A stretch of DNA of 34,055 bases from Puniceicoccales bacterium (GCA_031282835.1 JAITCU010000011.1:1-34055); one strand, 5' to 3'. Positions 1 to 10,048 are shown, counted from the stretch's first letter. The notes: generated by a model not told the origin, from the sequence alone. Numbers and translations are program-made.

Positions 1-484
1 GTTGCCGTTAAATCAAGGCAAAAGCAAAAAATTACCCTGCCAACTTTATACCTGCTCAAGCGGCTGTATTTCACATTTCTTGACCATCCTCTCTTGCGAG
101 ATGCTAGTCAATAGCCTTCACAATTCAGAGTTTTGCAACTCGCATTAAACCTTAAAGCCAGCGAAGCTGAGAAAATCACACCCGCGATGCTCGCCATTGG
201 CGGATTCACCACCGTTAAAACCGTTATAAATCGCCCGAATATTCCGGAATTCACTCGATGTTATGGTCATACTAGTGTTAGACTTGAGGATTTGAGTTTT
301 GCAACTCGCATATTTATTGTATTTCTATTCGTTTTTAGCAATTTTGCAGTGGCGGTTGCCGTTAAATCAAGGCAAAAGCAAAAAATTACCCTCCAAACTT
401 TATACATGCTTAGGTGGCTGTATTTCACGTTTCTTGACATTTCTCCCCTGCAAGATACTAGTTTAATAGCCTTGATTATTCAGC
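1..484. repeat. Direct repeat, two units (about 1-127 and 355-484), left unit possibly cut by the window edge
   Basis: The first 38 nt are identical (gttgccgttaaatcaaggcaaaagcaaaaaattaccct at 1 and 355), then about 80% similar over another 90 nt. A second short repeat, gagttttgcaactcgcat, occurs at 128 and 294. Confidence 0.85.
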
Positions 485-603
485 TATATCTTAGTGCCCA
501 ATATACCACAACGCGAATAGACAAATCGCACCCATAACTTCCGCAAACACCGCCGCCGAAGAAGGCGTCTCCGAGCAATGTTCGGACACAGAGTTTCCAA
601 CGT

Positions 604-3600
604 TTACCCGATGGCATCGTAGATCCTTCTCCGGCGGACAGCGTTGGTGGATGCTTCCTCGGCGAGTTTTTCAGCACGTTCTGGGGCGCTTTGGCGGAGA
701 ATATTAAATCGATTTTCCGATGCCATGAATTGCTTGAGGGTTCCATCAGGTGCTCCCGAATCGATTTGCAACGGATTTTCACCCCTGGCGCCGCGCCGTG
801 GGTCGAATCGGTAGAGAGTCCAATAGCCGGAGGCGACAGCATTTTTTTGGTGCTCCAGCTGTTCCTTCATGTCGAATCCGTGGGAAATGCAGGGGCAGTA
901 GGCAATGACCAACGCTGGGCCATCGTAAGATTCCGCCTCCAACATCGCGGTCAATGTCTGGGAATCCTTGGCTCCCATGGCCACCTGGGCCACATAGACA
1001 TAGCCATAGGTCATGGCAATTCGCCCGAGGTCTTTTTTGTTGAGCAATTTTCCCTCCGCGACAAACTTGGCCACGGCACCCAAGGGTGTGGCCTTGGACT
1101 GTTGCCCGCCCGTGTTGGAATAAACCTCCGTGTCCAGGACTAAAATTTTGATGTTTTTTCCGCTAGCCAGGGCGTGATCGATACCGCCGAAGCCAATGTC
1201 ATAGGCCCAACCGTCCCCGCCGAGGACCCACACGGATTTTTTAACTAGCTTGTCGGCAAGAGCATGTAAAAATTGTAATTCGCCGTCGCCATTAAGGATG
1301 ATCTTTTTCCGCAGCACATCGACACGGCCACGTTGCAACTCAATGCCGAGCTGGGAGGACTGGTCAGCTTCTAAAATTTCGCGGACAAGTGCCTCTCCTA
1401 TGAAGTCCTGGTGGCGCCTAAGAATTTCTTCGGCGGTTTTGCGTTGCTGCTCGATGGATAGGAGCATGCCCAGGCCAAATTCGCCGTTGTCCTCGAAGAG
1501 GGAATTGGCCCAGGCGGGTCCACGCCCCTGGTCATTTTTGCAGTATGGTGTGGTGGGCAGATTACCGCCGTAGATGGACGAGCATCCGGTAGCGTTGGCA
1601 ATGATTAGATGATCTCCGAACAGTTGGGTGAGCAATTTGACATAGGGCGTCTCCCCGCACCCGGCACAGGCCCCGGAAAATTCAAAAAGTGGCCGGCGGA
1701 ACTGGGAATGCTTCACATCGTTGGGCAGCTTCGTTTCGTCAACAGCTGGAATTTTTTCGAAAAATGCATATTTGATCCGCTCTTGCTCCAAAACGTCCGC
1801 GAGCCGCTCCATGTTAATAGCATGGCGCCCGAGATTATTTTTATCCTTTGCTGGACAGTGCTCAACGCACACGCCACATCCCGTACAATCCTCTGGGGCG
1901 ACTTGAATGGTAAACTTGCAACCGGGATTTTCTTTTGAGCGGAAATCCGCGGACCGAAACCCGGCAGGTGCATCGGCAAGCAGTCCGACGTCGTAAAATT
2001 TGCTCCGGATGGCCGCGTGCGGACATACAAAGGCGCACTTGTTGCACTGAATGCATATGCTTGAGTCCCAAGTGGGAACCTCTTGCGCCACACCTCGCTT
2101 CTCCCACTGGGATGTGGCTGTTGGCCAGGTGCCGTCCACGGGTAGGCTTCCAACGGGTAGGGCATCGCCTTCATCGCGGCAAATGGGCATGATCACTTTT
2201 TCTACAAAATCCGGACGCTGAGCAGCATTCGGCGGGGCAAGGTCGTCGCTGATTTTTCCCGGATCCAACTCTACTCGGTGCAAATGGGCAAGGGAGGCGT
2301 CCACACAGGCAAAATTTTTCTCCACGACGGCAGCACCCTTTTTGGCGTACGTTTTTTCGATGGATTTTTTAATAGCGTGGATGGCTTCCTCCCGGGGAAG
2401 GATTCCCGAAATGGCAAAAAAACAGGTCTGCATGATGGTGTTGATACGTTTTTCCATGCCACATTCGCCGGCGACGGAGTAAGCGTCGATGGTGTAAAAT
2501 TGCAAATGCAGCTGGAGAATCCGCTCCTGGACCCGCCGAGGCAAATGACGCTGGATTTTTTCGGGCGTATGGGGCGCATTAAGGAGGAAAACACCTCCTT
2601 CCGCAGCATGGCGCAAAACATCAAATTTATGCAAAAACGAAAATTGGTGGCAGCCGATAAATTTCGCCCGGTTAATGAGATATGGTGCGTGGATGGGCTT
2701 GTTACCGAAGCGCAGATTGGACGCAGTGGTGCCACCGGATTTTTTGGAATCGTAGACAAAATAGGCCTGGGCATAATTACCCGTCTCGCCGCCTATGATT
2801 TTGATGGTGTTTTTGTTCGCACCCACGGTGCCATCGGCGCCAAGGCCAAAAAATAGCGCGGAAAAATGCTCCCCATCGGCGGCCAAATGATAGTTCATGT
2901 CGTATGGCACGGACAGATGGGAAATGTCGTCGTCGATGCCGACGGTGAAATGCCGCTTGAGTCCGCCCGCCGAAGCCGCGTCCACAACGCCCTTCACCAT
3001 CGCCGGTGAAAACTCTTTGGACCCAAGACCGTAGCGTCCGCCGAAGATTTGTGGACAAAATTCCCGGGGTAACGTCCCCGCCGCCCGTCCTTCTTCCATG
3101 GTGCCGACCACATCCAAATAAAGCGGCTCTCCCAGGGACCCGGGTTCCTTGGTGCGATCCAAAACGATAATTTTTTTTGCGGATTTTGGCAACGCGCGGA
3201 GGAACATTGCCACGGCGAATGGCCGGTAGAGTCGTACTTTGACCAGTCCCAGGCGGGCTCCGCTGCGGTTAAGCTCACTGATGGTTTCTTCGACGGTTTC
3301 ACAAGCGGATCCCATGGCGACGAAAACGGTTTCCGCTTCGGGCGCGCCCACGTAGTCGAACGGGGCATAGGTCCGGCCAGTCAGCTGGGCAAATTTTTCC
3401 ATGACTTGCCCCACAATGGCCGGCGCTTGGTCGTAGAAGGTATTGCAGCGTTCGCGGCCCTGAAAAAACACATCCGGGTTTTGGGCGGTCCCCCGGATGA
3501 CGGGCGCATCCGGCGTAAGTGCCCGTAGGCGAAAGGCTTCCACATCCATCGGATCCAGCAGGTCTAGCAGCGTGGCATCCCCGATGGATGTGTAAGTATT

Positions 3601-4140
3601 GATTTCGTGGGAGGTGCGGAAGCCATCAAAAAAGTGCAAGAATGGCACCCGGGAGGCGTAGGTGGCGGCGGTGGCAATGGCGGCAAAATCGTGCGCCTCT
3701 TGGACGGAATTAGACGCGAACAAGGCGAAACCAGTTGCCCTACAGGCCATCACGTCGGAATGGTCTCCAAATATGGATAGGGCATGCGTGGCAAGTGCCC
3801 GAGCCGTGACGTGCATGCAAAATGGGAGCAATTCGCCGGCAATTTTGTACATATTGGGGATCATCAGCAGCAACCCTTGAGATGCGGTAAACGTGGTCAC
3901 CATCGATCCGCATTGCAGCGCTCCGTGGACCGCACCGGCTACGCCCGCTTCCGATTGCATCTCCATGATGGACGGCGTCATGCCCCAGAGGTTCTTTTTC
4001 CCCTTCGCCGCCCATTCGTCGCAAAATTCGGCCATGGGCGACGACGGTGTAATCGGGTATATGGTCACCAACTCGCTCATACGAAAAGCGACCGCCGCCA
4101 CCGCCTCGTTGGCATCCGTAATTTCACGACCTTCACTCAT
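604..4140 (-). CDS. nifJ: Pyruvate:ferredoxin (flavodoxin) oxidoreductase, single-chain
   Basis: About 1180 aa; N-terminal ITDANEAVAAVAFRMSELVTIYPITPSSPMAE; two 4Fe-4S motifs (CIQCNKCAFVCP, CTGCGVCVEHCP); C-terminal TPP domain (CAGCGETPYVKL, GDGWAYDIGFGGIDHALASG, TEVYSNTGGQQSKATPLGA). Start chosen at MSEGREITDANEA (4140) rather than the ORF limit 4185. Confidence 0.96.
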   Translation of the reverse strand: MSEGREITDANEAVAAVAFRMSELVTIYPITPSSPMAEFCDEWAAKGKKNLWGMTPSIMEMQSEAGVAGAVHGALQCGSMVTTFTASQGLLLMIPNMYKIAGELLPFCMHVTARALATHALSIFGDHSDVMACRATGFALFASNSVQEAHDFAAIATAATYASRVPFLHFFDGFRTSHEINTYTSIGDATLLDLLDPMDVEAFRLRALTPDAPVIRGTAQNPDVFFQGRERCNTFYDQAPAIVGQVMEKFAQLTGRTYAPFDYVGAPEAETVFVAMGSACETVEETISELNRSGARLGLVKVRLYRPFAVAMFLRALPKSAKKIIVLDRTKEPGSLGEPLYLDVVGTMEEGRAAGTLPREFCPQIFGGRYGLGSKEFSPAMVKGVVDAASAGGLKRHFTVGIDDDISHLSVPYDMNYHLAADGEHFSALFFGLGADGTVGANKNTIKIIGGETGNYAQAYFVYDSKKSGGTTASNLRFGNKPIHAPYLINRAKFIGCHQFSFLHKFDVLRHAAEGGVFLLNAPHTPEKIQRHLPRRVQERILQLHLQFYTIDAYSVAGECGMEKRINTIMQTCFFAISGILPREEAIHAIKKSIEKTYAKKGAAVVEKNFACVDASLAHLHRVELDPGKISDDLAPPNAAQRPDFVEKVIMPICRDEGDALPVGSLPVDGTWPTATSQWEKRGVAQEVPTWDSSICIQCNKCAFVCPHAAIRSKFYDVGLLADAPAGFRSADFRSKENPGCKFTIQVAPEDCTGCGVCVEHCPAKDKNNLGRHAINMERLADVLEQERIKYAFFEKIPAVDETKLPNDVKHSQFRRPLFEFSGACAGCGETPYVKLLTQLFGDHLIIANATGCSSIYGGNLPTTPYCKNDQGRGPAWANSLFEDNGEFGLGMLLSIEQQRKTAEEILRRHQDFIGEALVREILEADQSSQLGIELQRGRVDVLRKKIILNGDGELQFLHALADKLVKKSVWVLGGDGWAYDIGFGGIDHALASGKNIKILVLDTEVYSNTGGQQSKATPLGAVAKFVAEGKLLNKKDLGRIAMTYGYVYVAQVAMGAKDSQTLTAMLEAESYDGPALVIAYCPCISHGFDMKEQLEHQKNAVASGYWTLYRFDPRRGARGENPLQIDSGAPDGTLKQFMASENRFNILRQSAPERAEKLAEEASTNAVRRRRIYDAIG

Positions 4141-4249
4141 GCTGAAGCATTTATACCATACACCGGGGCGATTTGTCAAGGACATCCAGCAAAATTACCC
4201 GTGGCAGATTTTATTTTGCCATTTGTTGGCTAGTTTTTTCCAGTCTGAA

Positions 4250-6112
4250 ATGCGGGTCGTTTTATCGGGCACTCCCAACACTTACGATCAACATGCACTA
4301 GGAATATCAAAACAGTCGGCCATTCTTTCCGGCGTTCGCACCCTTTTCCACAGGATAACCCTGCTAGCCGTGGTTGGCTCGGGATCCACAGGCCTCCTGT
4401 TAATTTGGGAATATCTCCCCTGGCTCCCGTTCACTGGAACGGTCTTCATCGTCCTGGCTGGCGTCGTGGCGGTCCCCATGACGGTATGGCTCATTCTAAC
4501 ACTTTGTGCATTTTGTTCCAAATTCCACAAAAAGCGCCTGCTCCAGGACTACATAGCACTCGTGCAAAAGAACCCAGATATCGCATTGCCCGGGTATCCT
4601 TCCAAAAAACTTCGAGACTGGTTAAACACGGAATGGGAGATATCCTCCCAGTTTGCGCTGATGCAATCCACATCGGCGGTCAAGCAAACGATTATGGGTG
4701 ATCCGCAGGTCTTTAAAAGCCTGCAAGAAGGCAAATTTACCTCCGAATTGGAGATGTTTCGCGGGTTTTTGAAGAAAGACTTGACCAGGGATCAACGGCA
4801 AAAGGTCACGGAACTGGAAGCACAAATGAGAAAGAGATTTATCGATGAAATGAAGCGGCTTACCGCATCCACATCCACATATTCTCCGCGCATGCGGTAC
4901 AGTACCATGGTCGATTTCTTTATCATCCAAGAGGACGATATGATCAAGGCGGCCATTGCCGCGGGCCTCACCGATTGCAAGCTCCCCCAACATGAATTAA
5001 AAATCAGCCACCTTTCCATGAGTGGCGGTGGTGCCCGCGGTTATGCCTACGGTGAAATGTTCAAAAAATTGAAGCCGACATTCATGCCAAATTGTCGATT
5101 TTCGGGAACATCCGCTGGCGCCATTGGCGCGCTCATTGCCGCAGTATTGCCAGATAGTTTCGATGAGATCGTCTCCGAAATGCAAAAACGGTACAATAAA
5201 TCCGCCCGGAGTAATCCGAATTGGATCAGCGCATACGGCTGGCTCCGCGCACAGTACGCCAGTTGGCCGGGCTACTATGACTTGATCGGGGTATTGGCGC
5301 TCTTCGATGAACAGGTGCAGAATAAGGTCAGTGGATTTCTACAAAATATTCCCGAGTCTGTTGTTGAAGATATCTTTTCCGACGATCCAGCGGCTCTGGA
5401 ACGGATGCGCATTTTGAGGGAACCCTACGACGTAACGAAAAGTCGGGAGGGGAAGATGCTCACATTCCACGACCTTGAACTTCTGCAAAGACTTCCCGGC
5501 GGGAAGGAGCAATTCCATGACCTCGCGGCGGCGATTTGGGATAAAACAGACGGGAAGTCCATTTTCGCCAAAAAGGAAACACAGCCCAACATGTCGGTCG
5601 TCCTGGCCGTATGCGCGTCCATGTCCATACCGCTCGCATTTAAGTTTTTAGCCTTGCCATTGGAAAACTCCGGCGGGAAACCTCATCAGCTATGTGACGG
5701 CGCTTACGGCACAAATCTTCCCATTCAAGCCTTCGAGGCTCCCCAAGAAGAGACCTATGGAGTTATTTTTGACTGGGACGGATGGGGCGGAAGAACATTG
5801 TGCGGGGATATTAGGTCCATGCCGAGAGTTATCCGCTGGGGTGTTAGGATATTGGGAATTGCATCTAACATCGAAGCCAATGTGCAAGCTGAGAGGAAGA
5901 AGATGCTCCAATCGCGGGACCAACTTCTCATTCTCCCTCACGGAGGTATTACCATGCTCGACTTCGGGTTTTCAGCGGAGAAAAAAAAGGAAATCAAGCA
6001 TGAGGTCGCTCTCCGCGTGGAAGCATGGAAGATTTGCAAAATGCGCGGCACGAACTGGCCTCAAAGCATATGGTCAACACTTATATATCCATTAAATCAA
6101 TTTGCCATTTGA
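4250..6112 (+). CDS. Patatin-like phospholipase with N-terminal double hydrophobic segment (paralog 1)
   Basis: Patatin motifs SGGGARGYAYGE (oxyanion hole), GTSAGAIGA (GxSxG nucleophile) and DGAYGTN (DG[A/G]). Two hydrophobic stretches near the N-terminus. Start chosen at MRVVLSGTPN, inside the longer ORF 3893-6112. Confidence 0.9.
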   Translation: MRVVLSGTPNTYDQHALGISKQSAILSGVRTLFHRITLLAVVGSGSTGLLLIWEYLPWLPFTGTVFIVLAGVVAVPMTVWLILTLCAFCSKFHKKRLLQDYIALVQKNPDIALPGYPSKKLRDWLNTEWEISSQFALMQSTSAVKQTIMGDPQVFKSLQEGKFTSELEMFRGFLKKDLTRDQRQKVTELEAQMRKRFIDEMKRLTASTSTYSPRMRYSTMVDFFIIQEDDMIKAAIAAGLTDCKLPQHELKISHLSMSGGGARGYAYGEMFKKLKPTFMPNCRFSGTSAGAIGALIAAVLPDSFDEIVSEMQKRYNKSARSNPNWISAYGWLRAQYASWPGYYDLIGVLALFDEQVQNKVSGFLQNIPESVVEDIFSDDPAALERMRILREPYDVTKSREGKMLTFHDLELLQRLPGGKEQFHDLAAAIWDKTDGKSIFAKKETQPNMSVVLAVCASMSIPLAFKFLALPLENSGGKPHQLCDGAYGTNLPIQAFEAPQEETYGVIFDWDGWGGRTLCGDIRSMPRVIRWGVRILGIASNIEANVQAERKKMLQSRDQLLILPHGGITMLDFGFSAEKKKEIKHEVALRVEAWKICKMRGTNWPQSIWSTLIYPLNQFAI

Positions 6113-6135
6113 TAAATGATGTTTTAGAATTTTAA

Positions 6136-8013
6136 ATGCGGGCCTTTTTGCCGGATACCAACGAAGCTTGCATGAAGCTTCCATTGGGCATATCCAATCG
6201 TCCAATCGCGCTTATTAACGCCCGCGCCCTATTCCATGTGGTAACTCTGCTCACTGTGGTTGTTTCCGGGTCCGTCGGCCTGCTTTTGTTTTGTGGATAT
6301 CTTCCCGGGTTTCCGCTCACTGGAATAGTCCTCATCGCTTTGGCTGGCGTCATTGCGCTTCTCCTGGCGGTGTGTCTCATTCTAACGCTCTGCATATCCT
6401 GTTCCCAACTCCGTAAGAAGCGCCTACTCCAGGACTATACGGCACTTGTGCAAAAAGACCCGGATGCCGCATTGGCCGGGGATCCCTCCAAAAAACTTCG
6501 AGACTGGTTGAATGCGGAGTGGGAGACGTCTTCCCAGTTTGCGCTGATGCAGCCCTCATCGGCGGTCCAGAAAACGATTATGGGTGACCCGCAGGTCTTT
6601 AAAAATCTGCAAGAAGGCAAATTTACCTACGAATTGGAGATGTTTCGCGGGTTTTTGAAGAAAGATTTGACCGGGGATCAACGGCAAAAGGTCACGGAAC
6701 TGGAAGCACAAATGAGAAAGAGATTTAGCGATGAAATGCATACGCTTGCCGCACATACCTATATGACACGTACGCGCTATACCACCATGGTCGACTTTTT
6801 TATCATTCTTGAAAATGATATGATAGAGGCTGCCATCGACGCTGGACTTAGCGACTATAAACTTCCCGAGTACGAATTAAAAATCAGCCATCTTTCCTTA
6901 AGCGGCGGTGGCGCACGCGGTTATGCCTACGGCGAAATGTTCAAAAAATTGAAGCCGACATTCATGCCAAATTGTCGATTTTCGGGAACATCCGCTGGCG
7001 CTATTGGCGCGCTCGCCGCCGCATTTAATATGAACGATTTTGTTGAATTTGCCCTCGAAATGCAAAGGCGGTATGACAAATCCGCTCGAGATAACCGGGA
7101 ATGGGCTGCAGCCTACGGATGGCTCAGGCCGCAATTTGCCTCTTGGCCAAGCTATTATGACCTTACCGGGGTACTCGCACTTTTCGATCAGAGGGTGCAG
7201 GAAAGGGTTAGCACATTTTTGAGAAATATCACCGACGAGACAATTGATAACACCTTCCCCGATCTCCCGGAGGTTCAGGCTCGAATGCGCCTCCTGCGGG
7301 AACCCTATGATCCAACGGTTAGCCGCGAAGGAAAATTGCTCACATTCCACGACCTTGAACTTCTGCAAAGACTTCCCGGCGGGAAGGAGCAATTCCATGA
7401 CCTCGCGGCGGCGATTTGGGATACAACGGACCAGAAGCTCATTTTCGCCAAAAAGAAAACACAGCCCAACATGCCGGTCATCCTGGCCGTATACGCGTCC
7501 ATGTCCATACCGCTCGCATTCAAACTTCTTGCCCTGCCATTGGCCGAATCCGATGGCAAACCGCATCAACTGTGTGACGGCGGCTGTGGCGCAAATCTCC
7601 CCATTCAAGCCTATGACGACGGAGATGAGCAAATCTCCGGCGACGGTGAAACCGTTGGAGTTGTTTTTGATGGTCACGGATGGGGTGGAAAAATGGTACG
7701 CGGAAATGTTAAAACTTTGCCAAAATACATCCGCCGGGCTCTCAGATTGTTGAGAATCGCGCCCAACGTTGAAGGCTACGTCCATGCGGAAAAGGAAAGA
7801 TTGAAACGAAAATTGAAAGAAATTATCATTCTGCCACATGGTAGACTGGATACAGCATCCTTTAATTTCTCCGAGGAGGAACGGAAGGCCATCGACCATC
7901 AGGTTGGCCTCCGCACGGAGGCCTGGAAAATTTGTAAAATTCGCGGGACAAACTGGCCGAACGGCATATGGGCGACGGTAACACCGCTCAAAGCTGAGCC
8001 CGGCCCACATTAA
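6136..8013 (+). CDS. Patatin-like phospholipase with N-terminal double hydrophobic segment (paralog 2)
   Basis: 625 aa, paralog of the preceding gene; SGGGARGYAYGE, GTSAGAIGA, DGGCGAN; N-terminal VVTLLTVVVSGSVGLLLF and GIVLIALAGVIALLLAVCLIL. Confidence 0.92.
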   Translation: MRAFLPDTNEACMKLPLGISNRPIALINARALFHVVTLLTVVVSGSVGLLLFCGYLPGFPLTGIVLIALAGVIALLLAVCLILTLCISCSQLRKKRLLQDYTALVQKDPDAALAGDPSKKLRDWLNAEWETSSQFALMQPSSAVQKTIMGDPQVFKNLQEGKFTYELEMFRGFLKKDLTGDQRQKVTELEAQMRKRFSDEMHTLAAHTYMTRTRYTTMVDFFIILENDMIEAAIDAGLSDYKLPEYELKISHLSLSGGGARGYAYGEMFKKLKPTFMPNCRFSGTSAGAIGALAAAFNMNDFVEFALEMQRRYDKSARDNREWAAAYGWLRPQFASWPSYYDLTGVLALFDQRVQERVSTFLRNITDETIDNTFPDLPEVQARMRLLREPYDPTVSREGKLLTFHDLELLQRLPGGKEQFHDLAAAIWDTTDQKLIFAKKKTQPNMPVILAVYASMSIPLAFKLLALPLAESDGKPHQLCDGGCGANLPIQAYDDGDEQISGDGETVGVVFDGHGWGGKMVRGNVKTLPKYIRRALRLLRIAPNVEGYVHAEKERLKRKLKEIIILPHGRLDTASFNFSEEERKAIDHQVGLRTEAWKICKIRGTNWPNGIWATVTPLKAEPGPH

Positions 8014-8180
8014 TGGCGAGCAAACAATGCTCACGGAAAGGCCCTTTGAGTGCAATATGGTAATTTGAAGGTTTAATGCCATTGTTGTCATTAATTTATT
8101 CGCGGAAATAGTAAGCCGCCTTTTTTGTTTGTTGATTTTCATGGGTTCTCCGATCGGATGAGTTAGCTTGTTTTTTTTAC

Positions 8181-8375
8181 TTAAGGAGATATTTCCCCAA
8201 TGGTTTTTGCAGCCGGCTGTGGGCTGGCCCGTCCTAAAAACGCAAGAAATTCCCATAGAAATGGGGGTTCCAGTTTGGAGCCAGGTGTCAGTTCCGGGAT
8301 TGAAAACATTTGTAGTTTCCAATCGCCATTGGGGATGTTTGCCTTATCGGCGGCGGTATCAGTGGTGCTTTTCAT
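8181..8375 (-). CDS. Small protein family copy 1 (64 aa), unknown function
   Basis: MKSTTDTAADKANIPNGDWKLQMFSIPELTPGSKLEPPFLWEFLAFLGRASPQPAAKTIGEISP. Aligns without gaps to 17115-17309 and to the first 64 aa of 29956-30399; upstream promoter-like module also conserved. Confidence 0.75.
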   Translation of the reverse strand: MKSTTDTAADKANIPNGDWKLQMFSIPELTPGSKLEPPFLWEFLAFLGRASPQPAAKTIGEISP

Positions 8376-8412
8376 ATTAAACCTTCATTTTTGAATTCTC
8401 GAGGATTCAGTG

Positions 8413-8443
8413 ACCATATTGCTGGAAAGAGGGCGTTTGTCAA
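8413..8443 (-). promoter_or_regulatory. Promoter-like core upstream of small-protein copy 1
   Basis: Minus strand TTGACA-N19-TATGGT inside a longer block shared with copies 2 and 3; spacer longer than the 17-nt optimum. Confidence 0.5.
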
Positions 8444-8827
8444 CCAGTTTACGATTTCCGGTGAATTTTTGAAAAATTCTGGACAAATCACGGCGAAAGC
8501 CCGCAAGACCTCCCGAGGAGACTGCGGTGGGTCTTTAATGTGCAGGGACATACGATCCGCAATGCGAAACGCAAAATTTGCCCACGTTCTTTTAGGCATG
8601 CGGGAAAAAATTTCTCCCGAAAATCGCTTTCCGGGCGTTTCGCCCGGCATGGGACGCAGGTACCCAAACGGCGATTTTGCCCCCCGCAGAAGTGAAGAGA
8701 GCCACGGGAACGATGTTAGCCGTTTAAGGAAGCAAAAACTCCAGTCAGAAAGTGGCCTCTCGAGCGGCTTTTCAAGTCATCGGCGCCGGAGTTTCAGCGA
8801 TCAACTCGGGCAATGCGGGCCCCCGCG

Positions 8828-9970
8828 TCACTCCCACTCGGGCGCACCACTCATAAACTTTTGGAAGGCACAATCGGCACGGCCATTTTCATACAGAATG
8901 GAATAAATTTCATCGAGAATGGGGGTGCGAAGATTTTTCGCCCGGCATATCTCATAAAAATGCTTCGCCGATCCATAACCTTCCACGACAGATTTCTGGG
9001 ATTTGATGATTGCTTCCGGAGACTCCCCGCGGCCGACCCGCTCGCCAAACATGCGATTGCGACTCCATCGGCCGTTGGAGGTGGCAAATAGGTCTCCTAG
9101 GCCGCTCAATCCGTAAAAGGTTTCCTTCGCCCCACCCAGGGCAACGCCAATGCGAACCAATTCAGCCATCATGCACGTCAACAATGCCGCACGGCCGTTA
9201 TCGCCGTAGTTTATGCCCGCGGCCAGGCCAATGCCGATGGCATAGGGATTTTTTAAACATCCACCCAACTCCACCCCCGTGGTGTCCGCGGACATGTAAA
9301 CGCGAAAATTGGGTGCATTAATCGCCCACTGGGCCAACTGGACCACCTCAGGCGGGGCTTCGGCGGCCAAAACCGCCGCCGTTGGCAGTCCCCAGGCCAC
9401 GTCCAGCGCATGCGTGGGACCGGAAAGAACGCCACACGGGAAGGTTGGCAATACTTCGCGGACCACGGAAAGGGGAAGGCACAACGAGCCCGGAACAAGT
9501 CCCTTGCAGAGAGTAATGAGAAATGGCTTTTGCGATGAATGCGCAGGGGAAAGTGCCGCATGGATTCGCTGGCAAAATTCAACGATCCCCGCCGATGGAC
9601 AGGCAAAAAAAACGAAATCGCAGTCACGGGCGGCGGCAAAATTCGATGAAATTTGTAAATTCCCAGGGAAATGAACATCGGGGATGTACTCCGGGTTTCC
9701 GTTCTTCGCCCGCATGCGTTGAGCGTGAGCCTCATCCCGGGGCACCAGAATAACCATCTGGCCCCGCGAGGCGAGATGGATGGCCACGGCCGTTCCCCAG
9801 GCTCCAGCACCGAGGATGACACATTTCACCGCTGGTGAAACGGGTACGTCAATTTTAAACACGGGAGTTTCTTCTACCCCTATTTCCTGGGATGCGGCAA
9901 GTGCATTTTGGCCGTAACTTCGGCGGTTTGCCATCCTCAAAGCTCCATTCCCGGACGGTTGACACCGCAT
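8828..9970 (-). CDS. gpsA: Glycerol-3-phosphate dehydrogenase [NAD(P)+] (start uncertain; conserved domain starts at VKCVILGAGAWGTA)
   Basis: GAGAWGTAVAIHLASRG Rossmann motif, LCKGL, LSGPTHALDVAWGLPTA, ELGGCLKNPYAIGIGLAAGINYGDNGRAALLTCMMAE, GLSGLGDLFATS. Confidence 0.95.
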   Translation of the reverse strand: MRCQPSGNGALRMANRRSYGQNALAASQEIGVEETPVFKIDVPVSPAVKCVILGAGAWGTAVAIHLASRGQMVILVPRDEAHAQRMRAKNGNPEYIPDVHFPGNLQISSNFAAARDCDFVFFACPSAGIVEFCQRIHAALSPAHSSQKPFLITLCKGLVPGSLCLPLSVVREVLPTFPCGVLSGPTHALDVAWGLPTAAVLAAEAPPEVVQLAQWAINAPNFRVYMSADTTGVELGGCLKNPYAIGIGLAAGINYGDNGRAALLTCMMAELVRIGVALGGAKETFYGLSGLGDLFATSNGRWSRNRMFGERVGRGESPEAIIKSQKSVVEGYGSAKHFYEICRAKNLRTPILDEIYSILYENGRADCAFQKFMSGAPEWE

Positions 9971-10048
9971 TTGCCGCGGCTAGGCAGAAAAGCGCTTGAC
10001 ACGGATGCGATAATTTTTGGTCGCTCAAGGACATTTATCGATTTTCAC

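Noticed and set aside
2278-2856. 192-aa and other long ORFs antisense to the PFOR gene
   Set aside because: Shadow ORFs of a high-confidence CDS; no recognisable motifs.
6898-8322. 474-aa ORF on the minus strand
   Set aside because: Antisense to the patatin paralog 2, whose motifs are unambiguous; only its first part overlaps real minus-strand small-protein sequence, in another frame.
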